Shown here: piece by piece, positions 45,132 through 53,281 of the stretch
Layout: each line of letters begins with the position of its first letter
Position numbering within the stretch: position 1 is the stretch's first letter
From: JBAXPV01 sp037132075
Lineage (GTDB): Bacteria; Bacteroidota; Bacteroidia; Bacteroidales; CAIXZF01
Length of the DNA: 64,000 nucleotides
Reading direction: 5' to 3'
NCBI GenBank assembly: GCA_037132075.1
Contig: JBAXPV010000002.1
Span: forward strand, 62,001-126,000
Program-made: the position numbers and the translations under genes
Notes under the pieces: generated by a model
Database searches by the model: none
The model's input: the letters and a program-made list of their open reading frames with translations, nothing else
What the model was told of the DNA's origin: nothing

Positions 45132-45227
45132 TTATTTACAAGCAGTAAGCCTTGTAAGAAGAACCAAAATCAACAGAACCAAAAAAGACCACCAGAATTT
45201 ATTAAAGTTATCAAGCTTAATATTCAC
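45132..45227 (-). CDS. 31-residue single-helix membrane peptide (sigma-54 unit C)
   Basis: A short gene: GTG start at 45227, TAA at 45132, with a GAGGA Shine-Dalgarno-like sequence about 10 bases upstream. The product begins MNIKLDNFNKFWW, continues as a Leu/Val/Ile-rich membrane helix (SFLVLLILVLLT) and ends RLTACK. An in-frame TAG lies just before the start, so no longer version exists. It is the only ORF between the unit C sigma-54 promoter and terminator. Small membrane peptide of unknown role, probably induced with unit A. Confidence 0.6.
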   Translation of the reverse strand: MNIKLDNFNKFWWSFLVLLILVLLTRLTACK

Positions 45228-45282
45228 TGTCTAGATCCTCGATTTTTATTTGATTAATTTCTATTTCGTTATAATGCCTTAC

Positions 45283-45298
45283 GCAAACAAAGGACCAA
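45283..45298 (-). promoter_or_regulatory. Sigma-54 promoter, unit C
   Basis: Minus strand reads TTGGTCCTTTGTTTGC, GG-N10-GC. Predicted start near 45271, about 45 bases before the small membrane peptide start codon. Confidence 0.7.
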
Positions 45299-45423
45299 TT
45301 ATTGTTATTTCAAATAAATAATCATATTATATTTACAATTAGCTCGTAATGTGAACGTTAAAAATTATTATATTCGACCATTTCTTATTTATCTTATCGA
45401 ATAAACACAAAAATCAACATGAT

Positions 45424-45457
45424 TGCACAACAAGTGTGCGCACGTGTGTGCGCACTT
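45424..45457. promoter_or_regulatory. Upstream activator sites, unit C
   Basis: TTGCACAACAAGTGTGCGCAC followed by GTGTGTGCGCACTT is a nearly symmetric GTGCGCAC-rich palindrome, 126-159 bp upstream of the unit C promoter. It has the same half-site (TGTGYGC) and spacing as units A and B. It lies just past the end of the NtrC-type gene. Confidence 0.65.
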
Positions 45458-45508
45458 TCAGTCAGGAATCGAATAAAAGGTCAACAATGGAGTTATAACT
45501 CGCTGTGA

Positions 45509-46885
45509 CTATTCTCCTGATTTTTTTACGACGATTTTGTATTTTTTCATTTTTCGGATCAGCGCATCTCTGGTGATCCCTAATGACTCTGCCGCTTTCT
45601 TCTGATTAAAGTTGCTTTGAATCAAAGCTTTACGAACCAGATCTGCCTCATTCCCGTTCAAATCCATGATTGATTTTAACTGAGTTTTTGGCTCAGAAGT
45701 GATCGCAGCCACTGGGAAATCCTTGGGCTCAAGCACATTTTTTCTTGATAGTATCAGCGCTCGTTCCACCATATTTCTAAGTTCCCTGACATTGCCAGGA
45801 AATGAATATTCCTGAAGACTTTCAATAACTCCAGGCCCAATACCAGGCATGGGTTTGTTGAACTTTGTGGAGAAGTCTGAAACAAAAAAGTCTAGAAGTG
45901 GCTCAATATCTTCAGGGCGTTCACGCAAGGGCGGGATGTGTATATGGAGTGTCCTTAATCGATGTATGAGGTCAAGCCTGAATTTTTTCTCCTCAATCAT
46001 TTTATCTACTTCGGCATTGGTAGCAGAAATCATTCTGAAATCGGTACTAATCTGGAGGGTATCCCCTACTCTTGTGATTTTCTTTTCTTCTAAGGCTCGT
46101 AGCACCTTTGCCTGAAGGCTAAGTGGCATGTCAGCGATCTCATCAAGGAAAAGCGTTCCTTTATCAGAAATCTCAAAAAAGCCCTTTTTATCTGTAATGG
46201 CTCCTGTAAAAGAACCCTTTTTGTGACCAAAAAACTCACTCTCCAGTAAAGTTTCGGTAATAGCGCTGCTGTTTACCGCACAAAAAAGGTTGTCCTTTCT
46301 GTTACTGGCAAAATGAATGATTCGGGCAATATTCTCTTTCCCTGTTCCACTTTCCCCAGTAATCATAACACTGGTGTCAGAAAACTGAGCCGCTGTCATT
46401 ACCAGATCCATCACTTCTTTAATCTTCTTGCTAACCCCAATAAAGTGCCTCTCAATTCTTTCTTCCAGTTTCTTGGAAATCAAAGAATTTTTCTCTTCAA
46501 CCTCTTTTAATCTCTTTTGTAACAACAGAAATTTTTGGGTCCTCTCTACAGCAATTTGAATATCAAGATGACGGAAGGGTTTCTTTAAATAATCAATGGC
46601 GCCCAATCGCAAAGCCCTGATTACGGTATCCATATCACCATGTCCTGAAACAATAATTACCTCAATGTCAGGATATTTGCTTTTAACTTCCTGTAAAACA
46701 TCAAGTCCATCTGCACCCGGCAAACGAACATCAAGGATTAAAAGATCCGGGGTGTCTTCTTCTAATAATCTCCTTCCCTCGGAAACAGTATTTGCTTCAG
46801 CTGTCTGAATACCATTCTTTTGCAAGAACTCACTTAACTCGGAAGTAAAAATCTTTTCATCATCGAGGATCAGAATTTTCAACAT
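45509..46885 (-). CDS. NtrC-type sigma-54 response regulator
   Basis: A 458-residue activator in three parts. The receiver domain (1-120) has DDE, the phospho-accepting Asp in LLILDVRLPG and KKPF. The AAA+ domain (about 150-380) has Walker A GESGTGKE, the sigma-54-contact loop GSFTGA (GAFTGA type), Walker B GTLFLDEIAD and FPGNVRELRNM. A FIS-type helix-turn-helix ends it (KKAAESLGITRDALIRKMKKY). It opens sigma-54 promoters using ATP. The kinase gene lies 27 bases upstream, and three sigma-54 units with shared operators lie directly downstream, its likely targets. Confidence 0.93.
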   Translation of the reverse strand: MLKILILDDEKIFTSELSEFLQKNGIQTAEANTVSEGRRLLEEDTPDLLILDVRLPGADGLDVLQEVKSKYPDIEVIIVSGHGDMDTVIRALRLGAIDYLKKPFRHLDIQIAVERTQKFLLLQKRLKEVEEKNSLISKKLEERIERHFIGVSKKIKEVMDLVMTAAQFSDTSVMITGESGTGKENIARIIHFASNRKDNLFCAVNSSAITETLLESEFFGHKKGSFTGAITDKKGFFEISDKGTLFLDEIADMPLSLQAKVLRALEEKKITRVGDTLQISTDFRMISATNAEVDKMIEEKKFRLDLIHRLRTLHIHIPPLRERPEDIEPLLDFFVSDFSTKFNKPMPGIGPGVIESLQEYSFPGNVRELRNMVERALILSRKNVLEPKDFPVAAITSEPKTQLKSIMDLNGNEADLVRKALIQSNFNQKKAAESLGITRDALIRKMKKYKIVVKKSGE

Positions 46886-46912
46886 AAGTATTTACTCCTT
46901 TTTGCTTTAAAC

Positions 46913-48805
46913 TTATTGAATTGGCAAAACAATCTTCATTTTTGTACCTGAACCAGGTTCACTTTCAATTTGAATCTCTCCGTTCATTTCTTTTATAATC
47001 CGGGATATAATGGTTAAACCTAAACCGGTTCCTTTGCCAGCCTTTTTTGTAGAAAAAAATGGTCGCATGATTTTATCCATTACCTCCGGAAGGATTCCAT
47101 TTCCATTGTCTTCAACAATAACTGCAACTTTCTGACCTTCCAGGCGCGTAATTATGATCACCTGTTTTTCAAATGCAGTTTGTACGATACTGGATTTCTC
47201 CTCTATGGCATCTTTCGCGTTAATCAACAAATTAATGATTACCTGTTCAAATTTGTATGTATTCCCGAATAGGTTTGAGATATTCTCATCAAAATTTGTT
47301 TTCAGTTCGATCGAATTATTGTGAAATTGCTCAGAGACAAGCATTACAGCGTTTCTAGTACTTTCATTGACATCAAATAAACCATGAAAGGTATCGTCTA
47401 CACCACGGGCAAATGCCCTTAAATGATCAATAATATTCTCCATTCGGTGAATATTCTCGAAAATATTGTTCGACTTTTTTTGAATGTAAGCCTGATCAAC
47501 TGATGTACTAGATTTTATTTCATATATTAAGTTTTCCAGACTTAGACTTATATTATTCAGGGGCTGGTTAATCTCATGAGCAATGCTTGTTGCCATCTCA
47601 CCAATCCCTGTCATGCGCTCAGATTGGATAAGTTGTTGCTCCATCTCAATCCGACTGCTGACATCCCGAATAATTGCCATAAAAGACTGCGAATTCCCCT
47701 CGGCATCCTGGATCAGCGTCGTGCTAATTTCAGTGACTAATGGTGATTTTTTCAAACTCAACATTAAAAAGGAGACATTCTGAACCAGGCCATCCTCCTT
47801 TGTCTTACTTATGATATCCTGAAAAACACCATGATCTGTCTGTTTCAGTAAACTAAAGAATGGTTTCCCAATAAATTCTTCTTTAGTACCCCCTTCAAAA
47901 AGCTCTAACATAATTTCTGAGACTTCTGTAATTATTCCGTTTAAATCCGTAATAATAATTCCTTCAGGAGAGGCATTCAACAAGGTCCTGTACATTTGCT
48001 CAGACTTCCTGATTTTCTCTTCAGCTTCTCTGCGCAAGGTAACATCCCTGGCAATAGTATATGCCAGACCATTTTCTCTGACAATATGAGAGACCCAGTT
48101 CATCCACTTATACAAGCCATCAGCACAACGGAATCTGCTTTCGAAACTTATAAGCTCATTGGATACATTCTGCCCTGACTTAATGTTGTCAGCACCCCAA
48201 GAGATATCGTCCGGGTGAACATACGATGCAATACTGCTGCCAATAAGATCTGTAGCCTTATAACCAAGAGTAGCTGTAAAAGCAGGATTGACTTTAATAA
48301 AAACCAAACCGTCAAGATCAATGATACATACAAGGTCCTGGGACAAGTCGAAGATATTGCTCAATTCTGCACTAAGGATTTCAAGCTTTTGCTTGCTATC
48401 AATTAACTGACGCTTTTGATTGTCAAGTTCAAGAAACAACCTCACTTTACTCAATAAAATCTCCTTATTGATCGGCTTCATTATATAATCAACACCTCCT
48501 GCAGCATAGCACATGCTCAGCAAATTATCATCATGTAAATAAGCTGTAACAAAAATTATAGGCACTCTGTCGCGAGTATGATCAGCAGTAATGATCTGCG
48601 CCAGCTCAATGCCACTCATAACAGGCATATTAATATCTATCAGGGCAAGGGCAATGTTCTGGTTTTGAATTTTCGCCAAAGCTTCTTTCCCGGAATATGC
48701 CGTAATAATCTCAATTTGCAGCGGGGCTAAAATAAATTCGAGAAAGCTGACATTATAATTTACGTCATCTACAATAAGAATACTTGAAGGCTTCTCAACT
48801 ATCAT
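46913..48805 (-). CDS. REC-PAS-PAS sensor histidine kinase
   Basis: A 630-residue soluble kinase without TM segments. The N-terminal receiver domain (about 7-125) has ILIVDD, LALIDINMPVMSG with the phospho-Asp, and DYIMKPI. Two PAS domains follow (about 145-265 and 265-385). The HisKA phospho-site is TSIAHEINQPLNNI. The ATPase domain has NLLINAKDAIEE (N box), VEDNGNGIL (G1) and GKGTGLGLTIISR (G2). An N-terminal REC suggests a phosphorelay input. It probably phosphorylates the NtrC-type regulator encoded next to it. Confidence 0.9.
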   Translation of the reverse strand: MIVEKPSSILIVDDVNYNVSFLEFILAPLQIEIITAYSGKEALAKIQNQNIALALIDINMPVMSGIELAQIITADHTRDRVPIIFVTAYLHDDNLLSMCYAAGGVDYIMKPINKEILLSKVRLFLELDNQKRQLIDSKQKLEILSAELSNIFDLSQDLVCIIDLDGLVFIKVNPAFTATLGYKATDLIGSSIASYVHPDDISWGADNIKSGQNVSNELISFESRFRCADGLYKWMNWVSHIVRENGLAYTIARDVTLRREAEEKIRKSEQMYRTLLNASPEGIIITDLNGIITEVSEIMLELFEGGTKEEFIGKPFFSLLKQTDHGVFQDIISKTKEDGLVQNVSFLMLSLKKSPLVTEISTTLIQDAEGNSQSFMAIIRDVSSRIEMEQQLIQSERMTGIGEMATSIAHEINQPLNNISLSLENLIYEIKSSTSVDQAYIQKKSNNIFENIHRMENIIDHLRAFARGVDDTFHGLFDVNESTRNAVMLVSEQFHNNSIELKTNFDENISNLFGNTYKFEQVIINLLINAKDAIEEKSSIVQTAFEKQVIIITRLEGQKVAVIVEDNGNGILPEVMDKIMRPFFSTKKAGKGTGLGLTIISRIIKEMNGEIQIESEPGSGTKMKIVLPIQ

Positions 48806-49108
48806 TCGCAGTTCAATTTGACAAAATAATTTTAATATATGACTGAACAGGTTTGCAACATATATCCACGCTGAACCAGTTTAGCAAATATGAAACTTTA
48901 GCTTGTACATAAGTCAACAAATATAAATTAAAGTGTTGACAAATCCTTAAAAACGCCATAAAAAGCCTATGATAAAAATAGGAAGGGCACTGATTCTAAA
49001 GCACCCGGCCCTTTTTAGGTCATGGAAGTATCCTAACAAGTATTTTCTACAGTATTGGGCATTGCTTTTTCATTGACAAAGATCAAACTTGAGTACTAAA
49101 AAACTATG
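48806..49108. other. Intergenic region with one terminator-like hairpin
   Basis: A 303-base gap between two minus-strand genes. AAGGGC at about 48982 and GCCCTT at about 49009, followed by TTTAG, form a terminator-like stem. A near-match to a sigma-54 promoter upstream of the kinase has 9 instead of 10 bases between GG and GC and is not called. No ORF is supported. Confidence 0.45.
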
Positions 49109-50173
49109 TTATCCATTTAGCTTGTCATGATCTACTGAGTCTATCCAGCTAACAAATAAGGTATAGCCCAAGGACAATATAATTGCTCCGCTAAAGAGCC
49201 CGATAAAGCCTGAGATGATAAACCCGCCAATCACTCCAATGAAGATAACCACCATTGGGACCGGAGCTCCCTTGCCAAGCATAAGTGGTGTGAGAATACT
49301 ATCTGATAAGGAAACTAACAAAATGGCAACAGTCCACAATATGGCAGGAACTAAGGCTTTTACTGCGAAAAAATAAATAATAACAGGCACTGTAACGAAA
49401 AATACCGGTATCTGAAGTACTGCAAAAACAAAAGCCAGCATTGTCCATATTCCTGCATAAGGAACTGCTGCCAACATGAACACTGCGCCATTCAATAAAG
49501 CCATAATAAAGGATTCTCCAAGGATTCCTTTCACGACACTGCCAACAATTTTAAGAGAAAGATCAGCAAGCTCATCTCCCCTGTCTCCGCCTACCTTCCT
49601 GAAAAACTTACGGATAGTTTCTCCTGGTCCTCCAAATGCCAACAATATCCCGGCAATGCATAGCGATATCATGATCTGGATAATTCCTCCCACAGCACTT
49701 AAAACTCCTTGTCCTATATTGCTGCCTAAGTCAATAAGCTGGTCTTTGTACTTGAGAATGAGTGGCTCTATATTGGTTGATATCGCTTGCCAGGTGTCAA
49801 ATAGCTTCTTGCCTATAATGGGTAATTCTTTAAGCTTTTCTTCAGGGCCAGGGATGTGCAGTGCACCCGTGTCATAAAGAAGTTTTACGGCTTTTACTTC
49901 ATCAATAAGAGAACCAACGAGAATCCATGCAGGGATAAAAATAATTAGGAGCATAGAAAAGATGATAACAAAAGAGGCAAGCTTTGGTCTGCCACCAATT
50001 TTTTCAGACAATGTTTTATGAAGTGGATATAGCGCCAGGGCCAGGATAATACTCCACAGAATAATACTGACAAACGGGTACATAATCATCAGGCACCAGG
50101 CAATGATCAATAATAGAATGAATAGCCGAATTGTGGTGTCATAAACGGAACTACCCGGAAATTGATTTTTCAT
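49109..50173 (-). CDS. AI-2E family transporter (PerM/TqsA-like)
   Basis: A 354-residue membrane protein with about seven to eight TM helices in the AI-2E layout: an N-terminal helix pair (LLLIIAWCLMIMYPF), a helical extracytoplasmic stretch (about 80-155) and the conserved C-terminal region (ALVPAILWTVAILLVSLSDSILTPLMLGKGAPVPM, GGFIISGFIGLFSGAIIL). Family members export autoinducer-2 or other small molecules or exchange ions. No substrate evidence here. It is the last clear host gene before the accessory element. Confidence 0.85.
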   Translation of the reverse strand: MKNQFPGSSVYDTTIRLFILLLIIAWCLMIMYPFVSIILWSIILALALYPLHKTLSEKIGGRPKLASFVIIFSMLLIIFIPAWILVGSLIDEVKAVKLLYDTGALHIPGPEEKLKELPIIGKKLFDTWQAISTNIEPLILKYKDQLIDLGSNIGQGVLSAVGGIIQIMISLCIAGILLAFGGPGETIRKFFRKVGGDRGDELADLSLKIVGSVVKGILGESFIMALLNGAVFMLAAVPYAGIWTMLAFVFAVLQIPVFFVTVPVIIYFFAVKALVPAILWTVAILLVSLSDSILTPLMLGKGAPVPMVVIFIGVIGGFIISGFIGLFSGAIILSLGYTLFVSWIDSVDHDKLNG

Positions 50174-50729
50174 AATATGTCAATAAATATATTTAACCTC
50201 TGCCATTCCCTTGTCATAAAAACTTGCATAATATTATTAAAAAGTAGGGCTTATACGAATCATGATACTCCTTGATAACATATCATACACTCTTTCCTGG
50301 CAAAATGGAGCCCGTTTAGCTTCGCATTAGCCCGATAATGACACAAATTGAAATAAAAAAATTCGATTTTCCAAAAAGCTTATTCCATTATCGCCCCTAT
50401 AAAAAAATAAGCCCCTGATATCCAAGGACTTATTTCGAAGATTTGTGGGTTGTACTGCACCCGAACTAAAACCCCGCTTTCCTTTGCTGACGGCTTATTC
50501 CAGTGATTTTTATTTTGTCATTGTGGACGGATTGTGGATTTTTGTGTTTTAATATCATTTTTTGAATTAACCTGGTGCGGGCCCGGAGCTGCTGAGGGGA
50601 CTTTTAATATCAAAATTACAACCGGTCAGATGAGGCCTGGCAAGGTTTTAATATCAAAATTCAGATTTAACAATTGCTTGGTTTTTGATGTAATTTTGTT
50701 CTCCTAGTAACATTAAAAAAATTAAAGTA
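50174..50729. other. Junction between chromosome and accessory element
   Basis: A 556-base gap without a supported ORF. AAGCCCCTG-ATATC-CAAGGACTT (50410-50432) flanked by A's and T's looks like a two-way terminator. The GTACTGCACCCGAAC stretch near 50453 and the first 116-bp repeat (50547-50664) follow. A TAATTTTG -7-like box at about 50690-50697 could drive the toxin-antitoxin pair. The true element boundary cannot be fixed from this window. Confidence 0.5.
50547..50664 (+). repeat. 116-bp direct repeat, left copy
   Basis: Contains three palindrome-like AT cores (TTTTAATATC) starting at 50547, 50602 and 50646, with GC-rich blocks between (CCGGAGCTGC, CAACCGGTCAG, TGAGGCCTGG). A second copy at 51553 has the same order and exactly the same core spacing (55 and 44 bases). 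Confidence 0.75.
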
Positions 50730-50936
50730 ATGAATGTCCTTGTTATTTCAACTCAGTCAAAAAAGACCTTTGAAAGTGTAAAAGAATATGCTAAGAAGTT
50801 AGATGCAGAAGTCTCAGTGCTTTCTAAGTCTGATATTGAAGAGATTGAGGATGCCAGAATGCTAAAACGGATCAAAGCCGGGGCTGAAAGCGGCATGGCT
50901 TCGAGAGCCAGAGTGTTAAAGAAATTACGTGGATAA
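50730..50936 (+). CDS. Antitoxin-like small protein
   Basis: A 68-residue, mostly helical, charged protein directly upstream of, and overlapping by one base (TAATG) with, a RelE/ParE-type toxin gene. Position and size argue for the antitoxin of a type II pair; its own fold is not recognised. It lies between the two 116-bp direct repeats. Confidence 0.65.
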   Translation: MNVLVISTQSKKTFESVKEYAKKLDAEVSVLSKSDIEEIEDARMLKRIKAGAESGMASRARVLKKLRG

Positions 50937-51202
50937 TGGAAGTACATTTTACACGCAGATTTGAAAAACAGCTTGATTCGATAAAAGACGAGAAGCTTAG
51001 AAAGGAAATAGACAAGGCAATCCGATGGGTTGAACGTGCTAAAACCACGAAAACCATTCCATCCATAAAAAAACTCCGGAATGCCAAAAATTCCTATCGT
51101 ATCCGAATAGGGGATTTTAGAATTGGACTTTTGATCTTGAGTACTGATGTCATTTTTATGGACATGGACCATAGAAAGGATTTTTACAGGCGCTTCCCCT
51201 GA
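50936..51202 (+). CDS. RelE/ParE family toxin
   Basis: An 88-residue protein with the RelE/ParE fold pattern: HFTRRFEKQLDSI at the N-terminus, KKLRNAKNSYRIRIGDFRIGL in the middle (the core beta-sheet with conserved Arg residues) and DMDHRKDFYRR at the end with the HR..YR-type catalytic tail. Such toxins cut mRNA at the ribosome or poison gyrase. Translationally coupled to the upstream antitoxin. A common passenger of mobile elements. Confidence 0.85.
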   Translation: MEVHFTRRFEKQLDSIKDEKLRKEIDKAIRWVERAKTTKTIPSIKKLRNAKNSYRIRIGDFRIGLLILSTDVIFMDMDHRKDFYRRFP

Positions 51203-51553
51203 TTATAAAATGTAATCAATTAAAGGCAAATGTTTTTTGTATACATAAACATAGGTCGTGTTATCTTTCACTCCGCCTGTCAGGCGTTTATCTTTCATTC
51301 CTTTTTCGTGAAAGTATCTTTCAACTTCAAGGGCGATCCCTTGGCTACCGGTATCAATACATAGCCAGAAGAAGGGTTCTTCCACGTTTTTGTTTTTATG
51401 AGCCTTATTGCGGACATTGGGATTATTGGTTACCCCAACATACCAATTTTCGTAAATTGCCAGTAAGCTTGAGTTTTTCTTTACCCAGACATTGATTTTC
51501 GCAACCGCGCTCCGGTATTCTTTTGTTTGTTTTGTAGGGGTACTTTTTTCCAT
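51203..51553 (-). CDS. GIY-YIG-like small protein
   Basis: A 116-residue protein whose central ENWYVGVTNNPNVRNKAH resembles the GIY-YIG nuclease core (Tyr, then YVGVTNNPxxR). This is not certain because the second half of the motif is weak. The open frame continues upstream to 51619, but the ATG at 51553 sits exactly at the edge of the repeat core GATATTAAAATG, a start-site pattern also seen at two other genes of the element, so it is preferred. Confidence 0.5.
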   Translation of the reverse strand: MEKSTPTKQTKEYRSAVAKINVWVKKNSSLLAIYENWYVGVTNNPNVRNKAHKNKNVEEPFFWLCIDTGSQGIALEVERYFHEKGMKDKRLTGGVKDNTTYVYVYKKHLPLIDYIL

Positions 51554-51668
51554 TTTAATATCATTTTGTTTGACCAGGTACGCCGGATCCGGAGCTGCAG
51601 CACACAATTTTAATATCAAAATTCCAACCGGTCAGCTGAGGCCTGGTAAGATTTTGATATTATTTCAG
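51553..51668 (+). repeat. 116-bp direct repeat, right copy
   Basis: Second copy of the repeat at 50547: AT cores begin at 51553, 51608 and 51652 (the last a variant, TTTTGATATT). Similarity is high around CCGGAGCTGC, CAACCGGTCAG and TGAGGCCTGG. GC-block palindromes differ but stay symmetric (CGGGCCCG against CCGGATCCGG). Confidence 0.75.
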
Positions 51669-51764
51669 AGCTACTCAAGCAGAGCCAATCCTTTTCAAAC
51701 AAGAACCAGTCTCAGCGATTCTGAGAATTCAATTTGTCTTTCATGGTTTGACGGGGGATTGATG

Positions 51765-52121
51765 CTATTTTGAAACGGGGTTCACTAAAGGAGCAACATT
51801 GGGAGAAACTATAGTAGCATCCTTTTTTACTTTTACTTTAATTGTCCAGGTGTTTACAAGACCTGCTGTAAGGCCACTGACAAAGACATCAATGACGTTA
51901 AGCCGAGTGATCACCTGACAATTCCCGTTTGCCGGTGTAACTACCTTAGTTCTCCCCACTGGAACCAAACCCCAAAACAAAAACAATTGTTTGCCCTTTG
52001 AGTACTTGTAAGGTGTGCCTGTAGCTTCCCTGTATCCGCCAACGTCGGTTTTTGTTGTAAAGCAGGATGTGCATATAAACATTGCAGCAATCAGAGTAGG
52101 TATAAGTCTTGTTTTTTTCAT
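51765..52121 (-). CDS. Bor-like lipoprotein
   Basis: A 118-residue lipoprotein: leader ending FICTSCFTT with Cys 20 as lipidation site, then a compact beta-rich body with LFLFWGLVPVGRTKVV, a Cys-containing GNCQVIT, and GLTAGLVNTWTIKV. The layout resembles the phage lambda Bor family of outer-membrane lipoproteins, which act as lysogenic conversion factors. It is the last gene of a three-gene unit with a secreted protein and the repressor. Confidence 0.6.
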   Translation of the reverse strand: MKKTRLIPTLIAAMFICTSCFTTKTDVGGYREATGTPYKYSKGKQLFLFWGLVPVGRTKVVTPANGNCQVITRLNVIDVFVSGLTAGLVNTWTIKVKVKKDATIVSPNVAPLVNPVSK

Positions 52122-52134
52122 GGTAAAATAGTGT

Positions 52135-52731
52135 TTAGCCTGCAGTTGTTATAGCAATGAGAACAAGCCAGACTGCGGACCCAATGGCAAAGTTTGTCCA
52201 TACCTTTTTTTGCTTAATCTTATGGGCTTGTTTTTTGTAGCAAAGATTGTAATCATTGTTTTTCAGCAACTCAGAACTTGGGTATTTCAAATTATTATCG
52301 TCTGGCTCAGTCACAGAACAAGCAATTGCAGGAATTAATGCTAGTATGGGTGAAGTAAGTATTGCAGTAGCGCATGTCCATCCAGCTCCAGATCTTTTCC
52401 CTTTGTAATTTACGAGTGCATCCTTGGACCCTTGAATACAATCTCCGCTTTTTGACTCTGTTGTTAAGGTAGAAGCTTCCGTTTTAGTTGGTTCATTAAA
52501 TATATCTTTAGATCCGTTTTCATAACGAATCATGAATACATCAGACTTCAATATAGTAAAGACTGGGCCATTTGGATTGTCTGCCTTTTTGTATTTGATT
52601 TCTGTTGTTGTGATTTCAGTCACTTTAGCACTGATATCATCCCCGTTTTTCTTTGTAATTAGATCTTGAGCAAAGCAATTTGTGATAAAAAGCAAAAAGC
52701 AAGCGATAATTGTAAGTTTTTTGTTTTTCAT
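52135..52731 (-). CDS. Secreted protein with a GDDISAKVTEI-type domain
   Basis: A 198-residue exported protein. After the signal peptide (ITNCFAQ) is a small beta domain common in Bacteroidota (DLITKKNGDDISAKVTEI, KYKKADNPNGPVF, SDVFMIRYENGS), then a spacer, a Gly/Ala-rich helix (TCATAILTSPILALIPAIAC) and a C-terminal TM helix. Function unknown. Its start overlaps the repressor stop by four bases, so it is expressed with the repressor, perhaps as a lysogeny-stage envelope protein. Confidence 0.55.
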   Translation of the reverse strand: MKNKKLTIIACFLLFITNCFAQDLITKKNGDDISAKVTEITTTEIKYKKADNPNGPVFTILKSDVFMIRYENGSKDIFNEPTKTEASTLTTESKSGDCIQGSKDALVNYKGKRSGAGWTCATAILTSPILALIPAIACSVTEPDDNNLKYPSSELLKNNDYNLCYKKQAHKIKQKKVWTNFAIGSAVWLVLIAITTAG

Positions 52732-53111
52732 TTTGTTTTATTTAGTTGGTTTTTAAGTAATTGGTTGATTTCTTTCAGATATTCAATTTCTTTAAGTGCA
52801 GTTTCGAGTCTGCTTTTACAGTCATCCATAGCTATGGAACTTGCGGAAATATTATGTCCATTTCCGTGATGTGTTTGCTTAACCTTGTCTGTGTTTGATT
52901 CATATGCATCACCATCCCCAATAATTAACCATCTAGCATTAACATCTGGGTAAAAGTAAAGTAATTTGCTTACAACTTCTATCCCTACACTTCCACCTTT
53001 GCGAGTCCATTGACCAATGTACTGCCTTGACATTCCATGCTTTGTGGCAAAATTCGCCTGTGATTTCTCTTTTGAGAGAATTATAAACTTAACACGCTCA
53101 TTTATTGTCAT
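52728..53111 (-). CDS. CI-like phage repressor
   Basis: A 127-residue DNA-binding protein. The N-terminal helix-turn-helix (about 10-65: EKSQANFATKHGMSRQYIGQWTRKG) and DVNARWLIIGDGDAY match the short Bacteroidota CI repressor type that binds as a dimer. A C-terminal leucine-bearing coiled-coil (about 95-127) should dimerise it, and no peptidase domain is present. It faces an early gene cluster across an inverted-repeat operator, the normal arrangement of a lysogeny switch. Confidence 0.8.
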   Translation of the reverse strand: MTINERVKFIILSKEKSQANFATKHGMSRQYIGQWTRKGGSVGIEVVSKLLYFYPDVNARWLIIGDGDAYESNTDKVKQTHHGNGHNISASSIAMDDCKSRLETALKEIEYLKEINQLLKNQLNKTK

Positions 53112-53132
53112 TTAAAAAATAATTTGAAAATA

Positions 53133-53179
53133 ATTTATCATTTACTTGACAAATGATTATTAATCACTTTACATTTGTC
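53133..53179 (+). promoter_or_regulatory. Lysogeny-type operator/promoter
   Basis: TTG (53146-53148) and TACATTTG (53170-53177), 21 bases apart, form a rightward promoter. It is overlapped by the inverted repeat GACAAATG (53148-53155) / CATTTGTC (53172-53179) and by a second ATCATTT/AAATGAT pair just left of it. Both share the half-site CATTT/AAATG. Repressor binding here would block the early promoter. Confidence 0.6.
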
Positions 53180-53281
53180 CCGAAAAGTTACAACAAAAAT
53201 GCGGATAACAGACAAAATACTGTACGCGGTTAAAATCAAATAGTTACGATTCAGGCAAAAAATACAACAAGTTGATAATCA

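Noticed and set aside
44945..45234. Plus-strand ORFs of 67 and 92 residues
   Set aside because: They run across the unit B activator site and the unit C terminator and small gene on the other strand. Composition is low-complexity and Lys-rich, with no leader of their own.
48806..48900. Fourth sigma-54 promoter, before the kinase gene
   Set aside because: TGGATATATGTTGC has 9, not 10, bases between GG and GC, and no GTGTGCG-type site lies upstream.
50410..50470. Exact left attachment site of the phage-like element
   Set aside because: The hairpin and the GTACTGCACCCGAAC stretch are suggestive, but the right end is outside the window, so no matching repeat can be shown.
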